Source: Ligilactobacillus salivarius DSM 20555 = ATCC 11741 (GTDB taxonomy: Bacteria > Bacillota > Bacilli > Lactobacillales > Lactobacillaceae). From it: a DNA stretch of 64,000 bases. A program made the position numbers and the translations under genes. A model generated the notes under the pieces. The model saw only the letters and a program-made list of their open reading frames with translations. It did not search any database and was not told where the DNA came from. The stretch's first letter is position 1. Every line of letters begins with the position of its first letter. Shown one piece after another: positions 25,313-34,811 of the stretch. The stretch is taken from the NCBI RefSeq assembly GCF_001435955.1, contig NZ_AYYT01000003.1:62001-126000 (forward strand). Direction: 5' to 3'.

Positions 25313-26308
25313 ATGGAAAAAAATAATAGCAATGGTACTGTTACCTTTTACCCTAATAACTATGAAAATAGTGAGGAAGATGTACACTCTTTAAGTACTA
25401 AAGGAAGACTTCTTTCATATAACAATCAACTAAAAGATAGTTTACATAATGGATTGAAGTTCACAGAGTTATTGGATGAACTTATAGAAACTACGGATTC
25501 CCAAAATTTATTAAGAGCTGCAATGGAACTGACTCTATTTCAACTAGATACGGCTTATTTAGTTTTTCCTCAACAATATAGTCAATCTGATTATTATTTG
25601 ATCTTTTTAAATAGATTATTACAGTTACATCAAAACGAACAGGTTATACTACAGTCATCCGATAGAAATGATGAATTGTATCATGAATTTCCAGGGATAA
25701 ATCAAAATGGCTACTTCACTTTTAGAATAGATAATACAGAAGAAGGTGGGGCTTACTATACTGAAAAAAATACAGGTGAAATTTTGTTCTATCTTAACTT
25801 TCAAAGAAGAATTTTGCATTTCAATAGTAGAGCTATCACTAACTTATTAGTTGTTGATTATAGCAAGACATACAATTATGAAACTGTGAAGAAGTTTGAG
25901 ATGTATTTAATGGCTTTGGGAGAGTATTTCAAAAAAGATTATGGATTTGATGTAGACTTTAACATTATGGATCCTTCCAATAGTACATTCTATCAATTTG
26001 GTAATTCAGGTATTCCTCAAGCCGCCCTAGATAAATTGTTTATTCAAGCTGCGAGAGAAAACTTTATGTTAGTAACAGGCTTGCATAATGAAGCTATTTT
26101 GAAGTTGGATAATGATGTTGAAGTTACAATTTACGATAAATCAATAGAAGATAGTAGTGCTACATTAAATAAGTGGGGATTAGTTGTTACAGATGATGAT
26201 CATAAAGTATCTTGGTTTGATTTATTATTCCAATATGACTTCATTCGTACATGGTACTTAGATAATTTAAGTAGTTTAGAAATACAATCTAATCCTTTAT
26301 ATTTCTAA
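25313..26308 (+). CDS. Uncharacterised protein, 331 residues
   Basis: No family is recognised. The protein is acidic and soluble, with an asparagine- and glutamine-rich N-terminus (about 1-45), a helical segment (LLRAAMELTLFQLDTAYLVF, about 64-83) and a mixed alpha/beta remainder. There is no signal peptide, membrane segment, nucleotide-binding loop or metal motif that I can identify. GGGAGAG lies before the ATG and the gene starts one base after the upstream stop, so both are surely translated together. It may act in a complex with its coiled-coil neighbour; that is inference from the arrangement. Confidence 0.75.
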   Translation: MEKNNSNGTVTFYPNNYENSEEDVHSLSTKGRLLSYNNQLKDSLHNGLKFTELLDELIETTDSQNLLRAAMELTLFQLDTAYLVFPQQYSQSDYYLIFLNRLLQLHQNEQVILQSSDRNDELYHEFPGINQNGYFTFRIDNTEEGGAYYTEKNTGEILFYLNFQRRILHFNSRAITNLLVVDYSKTYNYETVKKFEMYLMALGEYFKKDYGFDVDFNIMDPSNSTFYQFGNSGIPQAALDKLFIQAARENFMLVTGLHNEAILKLDNDVEVTIYDKSIEDSSATLNKWGLVVTDDDHKVSWFDLLFQYDFIRTWYLDNLSSLEIQSNPLYF

Positions 26309-26338
26309 TTATAAATTTTTATTGAGGGTCTAATTTAT

Positions 26339-26791
26339 ATGGATATTAACGAAATAGCTAAAAAAGTTAGAGGAAGAGAAATTAAGTTATTTTTACCAAC
26401 AAAAGTTTTAAATCCAGAAGAAAGAGTAGCTGGACTCTATGTAGGTTTAAATATTTATTTGGCAAAGATGATGGAAAATGTTCGTAATGAGAATAGAAAA
26501 GAACTTATAGAATATTTTTGTGAGATAATGGTATATTTTATAAGTATTGCTAATGAAAAGAAATGGCTCTATCTATTATTATTAAATGAAGAACAAATAT
26601 CAAATTTTAAGTCTAAATGGCATAGTAAATCATATAATAGTGTTTATTTAATTATTCAACAACAGATAAATAAGTGCTATTTTAATCATCAAAGTACAGA
26701 ATTTGTACATGCGTGGCATATGTTAATAAAATTTGGCTTGGTAGAATTAGGGATAAGTCCAGAAGAGATAGAAGATTATTTTAATCAATAA
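26339..26791 (+). CDS. Uncharacterised all-helical protein, 150 residues
   Basis: No family is firmly recognised. The sequence appears wholly helical, with a hydrophobic helix near 47-63 (RVAGLYVGLNIYLAKMM) and one near 75-92 (EYFCEIMVYFISIANEKKW). The ending VELGISPEEIEDYFNQ recalls the last helix of dimeric dUTPase/MazG-type proteins, but the paired ExxE and ExxD metal motifs are absent, so enzymatic activity is doubtful. TGAGGG lies before the ATG, 30 bases after the preceding gene. It ends the three-gene group upstream of efp. Confidence 0.72.
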   Translation: MDINEIAKKVRGREIKLFLPTKVLNPEERVAGLYVGLNIYLAKMMENVRNENRKELIEYFCEIMVYFISIANEKKWLYLLLLNEEQISNFKSKWHSKSYNSVYLIIQQQINKCYFNHQSTEFVHAWHMLIKFGLVELGISPEEIEDYFNQ

Positions 26792-26924
26792 AACTAAGAA
26801 TAATTTGAAATAAGCTTGCAAAAGAGTATTCATTCTTGATACTATTTATAGGTAGCTAATTGATGGGAATACTTATGTCTTTTATTATTGTATTTCGCTA
26901 ACATAATTTTAGGAGGATAAACAA

Positions 26925-27482
26925 ATGATTTCAGTTAACGAATTTAAAAATGGTTTAACTATTGAAGTAGATGGTGAACTATGGCGTGTTGTTGAATTTC
27001 AACATGTTAAGCCAGGTAAGGGATCTGCATTTGTACGTTCTAAATTAAAGAATTTACGTACAGGTGCTGTACAAGAAAAAACATTCCGTGCGGGTGAAAA
27101 GGTAAATCAAGCACAAATAGATCGTAAAAAGATGCAATATCTATATGCTGATGGTGATAACTATGTATTTATGGATACAAATACTTACGAACAGCTTGAA
27201 TTACCAGGTTCACAAATCGAAGAAGAACTTAAATATATGAAAGAAAACATGGTAGTAAGTATCATCATGTTTGGTACAGAAACATTAGGTGTTGAATTAC
27301 CTAATACAGTTGACTTGGAAGTTAAAGAAACAGAACCTGGCATTAAAGGTGATACATCTTCAGGTGGTTCTAAACCAGCTACAATGGAAACTGGTTTAGT
27401 AGTACAAGTTCCTTTCTTTGTTAGTGAAGGAGACGTTTTAACTATTAATACAAGTGACGGTACTTACATTTCACGTGCTTAG
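26925..27482 (+). CDS. efp: Elongation factor P
   Basis: Relieves ribosome stalling at proline runs. The 185-residue protein has three OB-like domains; the tip residue that is modified in many species is Lys32 in [12 protein letters not shown], as in B. subtilis. The C-terminal [22 protein letters not shown] signature is intact. AGGAGGA lies 7 bases before the ATG. It leads efp-asp23-nusB, an order common in Firmicutes. The promoter in the 133-base gap upstream is not clear. Confidence 0.97.
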   Translation: MISVNEFKNGLTIEVDGELWRVVEFQHVKPGKGSAFVRSKLKNLRTGAVQEKTFRAGEKVNQAQIDRKKMQYLYADGDNYVFMDTNTYEQLELPGSQIEEELKYMKENMVVSIIMFGTETLGVELPNTVDLEVKETEPGIKGDTSSGGSKPATMETGLVVQVPFFVSEGDVLTINTSDGTYISRA

Positions 27483-27498
27483 TTAAGAGGTGTTTTTA

Positions 27499-27921
27499 AT
27501 GGCAGATAATATCGTCTTAAAAAACGAAGAAACAAATGATTTAGGTAGAATAGAGATGGCGCCTGAAGTTTTAGAAATTATTATTGGGATTGCAGCTGCT
27601 AAGGTTGATGGAGTTTATTCAATGAGAGGATCATTGGCTAATAATATTTCTGCACTTCTTGGTCGTCAAAATCGTGGTAAAGGTGTAAAACTAAGTAATA
27701 CAGATACAGATTTAGCTGTTGATGTATATACTTTCCTTAATTACGGTGTCTCTGTTCCTAAAGTAGCTAATGAAATTCAAGAAAAAGTACGACAACAAGT
27801 ATTGTTTATGACTGGGATAGAATTAGCGGCAGTTAATGTTCATATTCAAGGTATGGTTCCAGAAAAAGAAGAACCTACAGTTGATCCTAACAACCTATTT
27901 GAAGAAAATGGTGACGAATAA
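27499..27921 (+). CDS. Asp23/Gls24 family protein (YqhY-like)
   Basis: 140-residue member of the Asp23/Gls24 (DUF322) family. In B. subtilis YqhY, encoded in the same place next to nusB, is linked to the control of acetyl-CoA carboxylase activity; other members are envelope-stress proteins. Family features are APEVLEIIIGIAAAKVDGVYSMRG and VSVPKVANEIQEKVRQQV. The ATG at 27499 follows AAGAGGTG by 7 bases. The stop overlaps the nusB start by one base. Confidence 0.93.
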   Translation: MADNIVLKNEETNDLGRIEMAPEVLEIIIGIAAAKVDGVYSMRGSLANNISALLGRQNRGKGVKLSNTDTDLAVDVYTFLNYGVSVPKVANEIQEKVRQQVLFMTGIELAAVNVHIQGMVPEKEEPTVDPNNLFEENGDE

Positions 27922-28316
27922 TGAGCTTGAGTAGACACGATATTAGAAAAATAGCATTTCAAACTTTGTTTGCATTAGGAAGTAATCCAGATGCAAATAG
28001 TGAAGACATTTATCAAGAATTACTAGATGAAGATAACAATGATTCTGATTTATCATATTTAAACGAACTTGTAGATGGTGTTCTAGACCATCAAAGTGAA
28101 ATTGATATGGAAATTACTAAATATTTGAGAAAAAATTGGAATATTGGTCGACTTAATAAAACTGATTTGATTATCTTGAGAATAGCTATATTTGAAATTA
28201 AGTATAGTGATGTTGCTAGTAAAATTGCTGTTAATGAAGCTGTTGAATTGGCAAAGGAATTCAGTGATGATAAGTCATATAAATTTGTAAATGCTATTTT
28301 ACAAAACTTAATATAA
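27921..28316 (+). CDS. nusB: Transcription antitermination factor NusB
   Basis: 131-residue NusB, which with NusE (S10) binds boxA RNA in rRNA transcripts and prevents early termination. It has the family LSRHDIRKIAFQTLFALG start and the AVNEAVELAKEFSDDKSYKFVNAIL ending. Its ATG overlaps the asp23 TAA by one base, which gives coupled translation. A terminator follows. Confidence 0.96.
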   Translation: MSLSRHDIRKIAFQTLFALGSNPDANSEDIYQELLDEDNNDSDLSYLNELVDGVLDHQSEIDMEITKYLRKNWNIGRLNKTDLIILRIAIFEIKYSDVASKIAVNEAVELAKEFSDDKSYKFVNAILQNLI

Positions 28317-28323
28317 AAATGAA

Positions 28324-28356
28324 ATACAGTTATATCACTGATATAGCTGTATTTTT
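28324..28356 (+). terminator. Terminator after nusB
   Basis: ATACAG-TTATATC pairs with GATATA-GCTGTAT around a short ACT loop and is followed by TTTTT. Confidence 0.85.
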
Positions 28357-28460
28357 GATTATATAATTAGTTTTTTTAATTATTTTGAGAACGTGCGCAT
28401 TAGATAGATCATTTATGGTAAAATTTATTTTATGAATTAATGTTTAAAGGGGAAATTTTT

Positions 28461-29318
28461 ATGGTAGCAACAATATTAGATGGGCGAATGTTATCTAAAA
28501 AAATAAGAACTAATGTATCTGAAAAAGTTAGCTTATTAAAACAAGAAGGGATAACTCCAAAATTAGTAGTAATTTTAGTAGGCGAAGATCCTGCTAGTCA
28601 AGTTTACGTAAGAAATAAAAGAAAAACTGCACATGCGTTAGGTATAGAAGCTGTAGATATTAGATTGCCTGAAAATGTTGAAGAAGATGAATTAATTAGG
28701 TTAATTGATGAATTAAATAGTGATGGAACTGTTCATGGTATTTTAGTACAATTGCCGTTACCAAAACATATAAATGAAAATAAAGTAACCCATAGAATTA
28801 TACCCGAAAAAGATGTAGATGGATTTCATCCTTTAAATATCGGAAAACTATTTATGAATATACCTGGACCATTACCTTGTACCCCAAGAGGAATTATGGA
28901 ATTTTTCAAGGAATATGATATTCCTGTTTCAGGAAAAAGAGTTGTAATTGTTGGTAGAAGTAATATTGTAGGTAGACCAATGGCTGCATTGTTGGTAAAT
29001 AGTGATGCTACTGTAACAATAGCGCATAGTAAGACCAAGAATTTAGCTGAAGTGACAAAGCAAGCTGATATTTTGATTGTTGCTATTGGTAAAGGTGAGT
29101 TTATAGATGAAAATTATGTAAAGAAAGGAGCTGTTGTGATAGACGTGGGTATGAACAGAAATAATGATGGAAAATTAGTTGGCGATGTTAATATGGAAAG
29201 TGTGAGCAAAGTAGCCAGCTATATAACCCCAGTTCCTGGTGGTGTAGGGCCAATGACAATTGCAATGTTGATGAAACAAACAGTAGAATTAGCAGAAAGA
29301 AGTGTTGCTGGTGAGTAA
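28461..29318 (+). CDS. folD: Methylenetetrahydrofolate dehydrogenase / cyclohydrolase
   Basis: Bifunctional one-carbon enzyme that interconverts 5,10-methylene- and 10-formyl-tetrahydrofolate with NADP. The 285-residue protein has the catalytic lysine motif YVRNKRKTA, QLPLP, EKDVDGFHP and the GRSNIVGRP nucleotide-binding motif, ending TPVPGGVGPMTIAML. The ATG at 28461 follows AAAGGGGAA. An extended -10 (TGGTAAAAT, about 28415) lies upstream. Its 3' end overlaps xseA. It starts a long operon folD-xseA-xseB-ispA-tlyA-argR-recN. Confidence 0.97.
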   Translation: MVATILDGRMLSKKIRTNVSEKVSLLKQEGITPKLVVILVGEDPASQVYVRNKRKTAHALGIEAVDIRLPENVEEDELIRLIDELNSDGTVHGILVQLPLPKHINENKVTHRIIPEKDVDGFHPLNIGKLFMNIPGPLPCTPRGIMEFFKEYDIPVSGKRVVIVGRSNIVGRPMAALLVNSDATVTIAHSKTKNLAEVTKQADILIVAIGKGEFIDENYVKKGAVVIDVGMNRNNDGKLVGDVNMESVSKVASYITPVPGGVGPMTIAMLMKQTVELAERSVAGE

Positions 29319-30651
29319 AGAATATTTAACGGTAAGTGCTCTGACAAAATATTTGCATACTAAATTTACTCGTGATCCTTATTTAAGAAGGGTATATTTA
29401 ACAGGTGAAATATCTAATTTTAGACGTAGAGCTACACATCAGTACTTTAGTTTAAAAGATGATAATGCTGTGATAAGTGTAATGATGTTCCAAAGTGCCT
29501 TTTCAAAAATAAAGTTTGAACCAGAGGAAGGAATGAAAGTTTTGGTCTCTGGGAGAGTTGATTTATATGAAAAATCCGGAAGATATCAAATAATTATTGA
29601 TACAATGCAACCTGATGGAGTAGGGGCATTATATCAAGCATATGAACAATTAGTAAAAAAATTACGAATAGAAGGATTGTTTAATGAAGAATTAAAGAAG
29701 CCTTTGGTTAAATATCCCAAAAGAATTGCTGTTATTACCAGCCCATCTGGTGCAGTTATTAGGGATATTATTACTACAACACGTAGACGCTATCCAATTG
29801 CACAATTAGTTTTATTCCCAGCAGTTGTTCAAGGGGATGATGCTGCTGATTCTTTAGTTGGAAGACTAAAACAAGTAAACGAAGATGGAAATTTTGATAC
29901 AATAATTATTGGTAGAGGTGGAGGATCAATAGAGGATTTGTGGCCTTTTAATGAAGAAAAGGTCGCTAGGGCAATCAGTGATAGCAAGATACCAGTAATA
30001 TCTTCTGTAGGTCATGAAACTGATACAACAATTGCAGATTTAGTAGCAGATGTTAGAGCTGCTACACCTACAGCAGCTGCTGAATTAGCAACACCTGTAT
30101 TGAGCGAAGAAATAGTTAAGATTAAGCAGTATCGTTTAAGAATAATACAAGTTCTAAAAAATAAAATATCCAGTTATCAACAGATTTTAGATAAGGTATG
30201 CAGTTCATATATTTTGCAACAACCAGATAGATTATATACAGGATATGTGCAAAATTTAGATTCATTGATTAATAGAAAAAATCAAGCTTTTAAAAATTTA
30301 GTTTATCAAAATAAAAAACAATTACAGTTATTAGAAAGTAATTTACAACATAATAATCCAAGCATTAGAATTAAAGATGAAAAAAATAATTTACAACAAT
30401 TATTAGAAAAAATGCATCTAGGGATGTTAGGCGTTTTTAATGACAAAAGCTATAAATTAGAAAAATTAATGTCATCTTTAGATATGTTGAGTCCATTAAA
30501 AGTTATGAATAGAGGATATAGTTATATTTTAAAAGATGGTAAAACAGTAAGAAATGTTAAATCATTGCAACCAAATGATGACGTAACACTTTATTTTGAA
30601 AATGGTAGTGCTGAAGCTAGAATAACAAAAACCAGAGAGGAAAAGAAATAA
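29311..30651 (+). CDS. xseA: Exodeoxyribonuclease VII large subunit
   Basis: Catalytic subunit of ExoVII, which degrades single-stranded DNA. The 446-residue protein has an N-terminal OB fold (YLTVSALTKYLHTKF, VYLTGEISNFRR) and the nuclease core with GRGGGSIEDLWPFNEE and ISSVGHETDTTI, then a long coiled-coil region (about 270-400) that binds XseB. A GTG start at 29311 is chosen, overlapping the folD stop; GTG at 29302 is also in frame. The last base of its stop is the first of the xseB ATG. Confidence 0.96.
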   Translation: MSKEYLTVSALTKYLHTKFTRDPYLRRVYLTGEISNFRRRATHQYFSLKDDNAVISVMMFQSAFSKIKFEPEEGMKVLVSGRVDLYEKSGRYQIIIDTMQPDGVGALYQAYEQLVKKLRIEGLFNEELKKPLVKYPKRIAVITSPSGAVIRDIITTTRRRYPIAQLVLFPAVVQGDDAADSLVGRLKQVNEDGNFDTIIIGRGGGSIEDLWPFNEEKVARAISDSKIPVISSVGHETDTTIADLVADVRAATPTAAAELATPVLSEEIVKIKQYRLRIIQVLKNKISSYQQILDKVCSSYILQQPDRLYTGYVQNLDSLINRKNQAFKNLVYQNKKQLQLLESNLQHNNPSIRIKDEKNNLQQLLEKMHLGMLGVFNDKSYKLEKLMSSLDMLSPLKVMNRGYSYILKDGKTVRNVKSLQPNDDVTLYFENGSAEARITKTREEKK

Positions 30652-30878
30652 TGGCAGAAAAAGTAACTTTTGAACAAGATATGAAGAACCTTGAAGAAAT
30701 AGTAAAAAGACTTGAGCAGGGAGACATTCCATTAGAAGAAGCAATTGAAAAATTTAAACAAGGGATGGATTTGAGTAAAAAATTACAAAATACACTTCTA
30801 CAAGCAGAAGAAACATTGACTAAAGTAATAGATGATAATGGAGATGAACAATTATTTGAAAAAGAAAATGAGGATTAG
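30651..30878 (+). CDS. xseB: Exodeoxyribonuclease VII small subunit
   Basis: 75-residue helical-hairpin subunit that coats the coiled coil of XseA. The family core FEQDMKNLEEIVKRLEQGDIPLEEAIEKFKQGM is complete. Its ATG overlaps the xseA TAA by one base, so the two subunits are made together. Its 3' end overlaps the ispA start. Confidence 0.96.
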   Translation: MAEKVTFEQDMKNLEEIVKRLEQGDIPLEEAIEKFKQGMDLSKKLQNTLLQAEETLTKVIDDNGDEQLFEKENED

Positions 30879-31761
30879 TAATTTAACTGAATTTGAAAAA
30901 ATCTCACTCCCAAAATTAGAGAATGAGATGGATCTTTATTTAAATTCTTTGAATAGTAATCAAATTTTGAAAGAATCTATGAGATATTCAGTTGATGCTG
31001 GTGGAAAAAGAATAAGACCTTTATTGGTGTTAATTTCAGCGTATTCTTTAGGTAAGAAAATTTCAAAAAGTGATTATCAAGTGGCAGGTAGTTTGGAACT
31101 TCTGCATACCTACTCATTAATTCATGATGATTTACCAGAAATGGATAATGATGAATTAAGAAGAGGAAAGCCAACTAACCATAAAAAATTTGGGCAAGCA
31201 ATAGCAGTTTTAGCAGGGGATGGTTTGTTAACGACTTCATTTGAATGGCTATCTCTTACTGATATTGATAACGATAAAAAAATAAAATTAATCTCACAAT
31301 TAGCTTTGGCTGCTGGACCACAGGGGATGGTAAGTGGTCAAACTGATGATATTTTAGGGGAAAGTAAAAAATATAATTTGGAAGAATTGAAACATCTTCA
31401 TGCAGGTAAGACAGGTGCATTGTTAAGATATGCTTGTGTTGCCGGAGGGATTTTGAGTGATGCTTCTGATAATCAATTAGAGTTACTAAGAAAATATGGT
31501 GAGAATTTTGGCTTAGCATTTCAAATTTATGATGACTTATTAGATGTAATTGGTGATGCCAAATCTTTAGGCAAAAATGTTCATAAAGATGAGATAGAAA
31601 ATAAAAATACTTATCCAATTCTTTTAGGAGTACAGGGGACCAAGGAAGCTTTAGTTGAAGTTTTAAATAATACTGAGAATTTATTAAAAGAAATGGCGAA
31701 TAATGATATTGCAATAGACCTATTTGAGCAATTGTTAGATTATTTTAAAGTAAGGAAGTAA
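30868..31761 (+). CDS. ispA: Polyprenyl (farnesyl) diphosphate synthase
   Basis: Joins isopentenyl and dimethylallyl diphosphates into farnesyl diphosphate (or geranylgeranyl; product length not certain). Both aspartate-rich motifs are present: HDDLPEMDNDELRRG and YDDLLDVIGD, with GGKRIRP upstream. The ATG at 30868 overlaps xseB by 11 bases and gives the usual 297-residue length; ATGs at 30832, 30838 and 30844 are alternatives. The product would feed UppS, also encoded in this window. Confidence 0.94.
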   Translation: MRISNLTEFEKISLPKLENEMDLYLNSLNSNQILKESMRYSVDAGGKRIRPLLVLISAYSLGKKISKSDYQVAGSLELLHTYSLIHDDLPEMDNDELRRGKPTNHKKFGQAIAVLAGDGLLTTSFEWLSLTDIDNDKKIKLISQLALAAGPQGMVSGQTDDILGESKKYNLEELKHLHAGKTGALLRYACVAGGILSDASDNQLELLRKYGENFGLAFQIYDDLLDVIGDAKSLGKNVHKDEIENKNTYPILLGVQGTKEALVEVLNNTENLLKEMANNDIAIDLFEQLLDYFKVRK

Positions 31762-31763
31762 TT

Positions 31764-32591
31764 ATGAAAAAAGAACGTGTAGATGTACTATTAGTTAAAC
31801 AGGGATTATTTTCTACAAGAGAACAAGCTAAAAGGGCTGTAATGGCTGGCGAAATTTTAGGAGAGAACGAAGAAAGATTAGATAAACCCGGAATGAAAAT
31901 TTCTGTAGATACTGAGTTACATTTTAAGGGGACAAAAATGCCTTATGTAAGTAGAGGCGGTTTAAAACTCGAAAAAGCACTTAAGGTATTTAAAGTTGAT
32001 GCAAAAAATAAAACTATGTTAGACATAGGATCGTCTACTGGAGGATTTACAGATGTAGCTCTACAAAAAGGGGCCAAATTAAGCTATGCTTTAGATGTAG
32101 GAACTAATCAATTAGCTTGGAAGTTGCGTCAAGATAACAGAGTTGTTGTTATGGAGAATACAAATTTCAGATACAGTAAATTAGAAGATTTTACTAAAGG
32201 ACAACCAGATTTAGCTACAATAGATGTTTCTTTTATTTCTTTACAGTTAATATTACCAACTTTACATGAGATTATTCAAAATAATGGTGATGTAATAGCT
32301 TTAATTAAGCCCCAATTTGAAGCAGGAAAAGAAAAAGTTGGAAAACATGGAATTGTAAGAGATCCAAAGGTTCATCTAGAAGTACTAAATAAAATCATAA
32401 GTTTTGCAGCTGAAGAAAATTACGATGTTGTTGAATTAGATTTTTCACCTATCACTGGTGGGGAAGGAAATATTGAATTTTTAGTTCATCTGGTATCTAA
32501 GGAAAGTGTTGGAAATATTTCGCCTAGTGTAAATCCTGAGTTAATTGTGAAACAAGCTCATGCTACATTAGATATTAAAAAGAAAGCATAA
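31764..32591 (+). CDS. tlyA: TlyA family rRNA (cytidine-2'-O)-methyltransferase
   Basis: 275-residue TlyA/YqxC protein. An N-terminal S4 RNA-binding domain (ERVDVLLVKQGLFSTREQAKRAVMAGEI) is followed by an FtsJ-like methyltransferase domain with DIGSSTGGFTDVAL, TIDVSFISL and the LIKPQFEAG catalytic lysine. In mycobacteria TlyA methylates 16S and 23S rRNA; the Firmicute members are less well studied, and a haemolysin label is historical. It starts two bases after ispA and is followed by argR. Confidence 0.92.
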   Translation: MKKERVDVLLVKQGLFSTREQAKRAVMAGEILGENEERLDKPGMKISVDTELHFKGTKMPYVSRGGLKLEKALKVFKVDAKNKTMLDIGSSTGGFTDVALQKGAKLSYALDVGTNQLAWKLRQDNRVVVMENTNFRYSKLEDFTKGQPDLATIDVSFISLQLILPTLHEIIQNNGDVIALIKPQFEAGKEKVGKHGIVRDPKVHLEVLNKIISFAAEENYDVVELDFSPITGGEGNIEFLVHLVSKESVGNISPSVNPELIVKQAHATLDIKKKA

Positions 32592-32615
32592 TTATATGAG
32601 AGAGGGATGAACTGA

Positions 32616-33074
32616 ATGAGAAAGCAAGTCAGACAGAAACTTATCAAGGAAATCCTCCAAGAAAATGTTATATATAAGCAAGAAGATATTGTAGAAAAGT
32701 TAAATGCTCGTGGAATAAATGTAACGCAAGCAACTATTTCTCGCGATGTAAAAGAAATGCAACTAGTTAAATTGCCAACACAAACTGGTAGTTATAGGTA
32801 TAGTATGCCTACGCTAAAAGAAATTAATGTAGAAAAGAAATTGAGTGATACATTAAGTGAATCATATGTTTCTTCAGCACAAAATAGAGAACTATGTGTA
32901 TTTAAAGTTTTACCTGGTAGTGGACCTGCAGTTGCTAATCTGATTGAACAAGCAAAATATCCGGAAGTTTTTGCGACTTTAGGAGATGATGCTACAGTCA
33001 TGATATTTGCTTACTCAGAAGAAGATGCAATAAAAATGGAGAATAAGTTGTTAAATCTGATAAATATAGGGTGA
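32616..33074 (+). CDS. argR: ArgR-family arginine repressor (AhrC-like)
   Basis: 152-residue arginine-responsive regulator. The N-terminal winged helix carries the recognition segment NVTQATISRDVKEMQL, and the C-terminal hexamerisation domain has LPGSGPAVANLIEQ and TLGDDATVMI. The position tlyA-argR-recN is conserved in Firmicutes. Some lactobacilli have several ArgR paralogues; this one sits at the ancestral ahrC position. GAGAGGGATG precedes the ATG. Confidence 0.95.
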   Translation: MRKQVRQKLIKEILQENVIYKQEDIVEKLNARGINVTQATISRDVKEMQLVKLPTQTGSYRYSMPTLKEINVEKKLSDTLSESYVSSAQNRELCVFKVLPGSGPAVANLIEQAKYPEVFATLGDDATVMIFAYSEEDAIKMENKLLNLINIG

Positions 33075-33078
33075 TTAT

Positions 33079-34746
33079 ATGTTACAAGAATTATCAATAA
33101 AGGATTTCGCCATTATAGATGAAATACAAATATCATTTCAACCTAAGATGACAGTATTGACGGGTGAGACAGGTGCTGGTAAATCAATTATTATTGATGC
33201 TCTGGGCTTATTAGCAGGAGGCAGAGGTTCTACTGAATTTATTCGTAAGGGTGAGAAAAAAGCTGTTATTCAGGGGTTATTTACATTACCTAGAGAAGCT
33301 AATACTTACAACATTTTGGAAGAATACGGAATAGATTCTGAAGATGGACAAATAATCTTGCAAAGAGATTTATATCGAGGCGGAAGAAATATTTGTCGCA
33401 TCAATGGAATGATGGTAAATTTGGCAACTTTACGAAAGGTAGGAGAAACATTAATTGATATTCATGGGCAGAATGAGCACCAAGAATTGATGAAGCCAGA
33501 AAACCATATAGATTTGTTAGATGAATATGATAAAAAAACATCCCAGTTAAGAAATCAATATCAAGTTGTGTATCAAAATTATCGTAAGCTAAAATTATCA
33601 ATGGAAAAAAAAGAAGCTGATGAGAAGGCCTGGGCCCAAAGACTAGATATGCTAAATTTCCAAGTCAAAGAAATTGAAGAAGCTGGTTTAAAAATTAATG
33701 AAGAAGATGAACTAGTCGAAGAAAAAAATAAATTGGATAATTTTCAAGCAATACATGATGCTTTAGAATTAAGTTATCAAATTTTATCTGGTGAAAAAAT
33801 AGATGTAGTTGGAAATTTAGGAAATGCAATGAATGAGTTAAGCGATGTTTCAGATTTATCAGAAAATCTTCAAGAAATCAATACTAAAATTTCAGATGCT
33901 TTTTATAGTCTAGAAGATGCCGCTCGTGATATTTCAGATGAACTTGATTCAATGGAGTGGAATGGAGAAAGGTTAAATGAAATAGAGGAAAGATTAGAGT
34001 TGATCCACCAATTGAAGAGAAAATATGGTGATACAATAGAGGATATTTTGCATTATCATAGTAGAATTGAAAAAGAATTAAGAGAAATGGAAAATGCGGA
34101 ACAAAATTCAGAAAAGCAAGAAAGACAATTATCTGAGGCATTAGAAAAAGTAAAAGAATTGGCAATAAAACTTTCGAAACAGCGGAAGAAAAGCGCTAAA
34201 AAATTAGAAAAAATGATCCATGAACAATTAAGTGCATTATATATGGACAAAGCTGTATTTGAAGTTAAATGTTTAAATAATTCTAAATTGTATTCTAAAG
34301 GTATCGATAAAGTTGAATTTTATATTCAAACTAATCCAGGTGAAGAAATGGGCCCATTAGCTAAGATAGCTTCAGGTGGTGAACTTTCACGAATAATGTT
34401 AGCTTTAAAAACAATTTTTTCTCAAAAGATGGGTGTCACAAGTATTATCTTTGATGAAGTTGATACTGGTGTTAGCGGTCGTGTAGCTCAAGCGATTGCT
34501 GAAAAAATAAGCCAAATTTCAAATAATTCACAAGTTTTATGCATTACTCACTTACCGCAAGTTGCAGCAATTGCAGACAATCATTACTATATTTCAAAAT
34601 CTGTCAACGATGGTAGAACAGAAACTTCATTAAAAGAATTAGATGAAAAACAAAAAATTAGAGAGATAGCAAGAATGTTATCTGGATCTGAAATTACAGA
34701 ATTAACATTGAAACATGCAGAAGAATTAATTAAAATGTCAAAATAA
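33079..34746 (+). CDS. recN: DNA repair protein RecN
   Basis: SMC-like ATPase that acts at double-strand breaks. The 555-residue protein has Walker A TGETGAGKS near residue 29, long coiled-coil segments (about 150-210 and 300-385), the ABC signature ASGGELSRIMLAL and Walker B IIFDEVDTGVSG. It starts four bases after argR and ends the folD operon. RecN is SOS-induced in many bacteria; no LexA box is seen close upstream inside argR. Confidence 0.97.
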   Translation: MLQELSIKDFAIIDEIQISFQPKMTVLTGETGAGKSIIIDALGLLAGGRGSTEFIRKGEKKAVIQGLFTLPREANTYNILEEYGIDSEDGQIILQRDLYRGGRNICRINGMMVNLATLRKVGETLIDIHGQNEHQELMKPENHIDLLDEYDKKTSQLRNQYQVVYQNYRKLKLSMEKKEADEKAWAQRLDMLNFQVKEIEEAGLKINEEDELVEEKNKLDNFQAIHDALELSYQILSGEKIDVVGNLGNAMNELSDVSDLSENLQEINTKISDAFYSLEDAARDISDELDSMEWNGERLNEIEERLELIHQLKRKYGDTIEDILHYHSRIEKELREMENAEQNSEKQERQLSEALEKVKELAIKLSKQRKKSAKKLEKMIHEQLSALYMDKAVFEVKCLNNSKLYSKGIDKVEFYIQTNPGEEMGPLAKIASGGELSRIMLALKTIFSQKMGVTSIIFDEVDTGVSGRVAQAIAEKISQISNNSQVLCITHLPQVAAIADNHYYISKSVNDGRTETSLKELDEKQKIREIARMLSGSEITELTLKHAEELIKMSK

Positions 34747-34811
34747 AAAGCTAGGATTTGGTATTGTGTAACACCATATATTGGTATAAAAACAATACAT
34801 CCTAGCTTTTT
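34746..34811. terminator. Bidirectional terminator between recN and lexA
   Basis: AAAAAGCTAGGAT (from 34746) pairs with ATCCTAGCTTTTT (ending 34811); inner TATTG/CAATA and TGGT/ACCA-type pairs extend the helix. It lies between the convergent recN and lexA genes. Confidence 0.88.
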
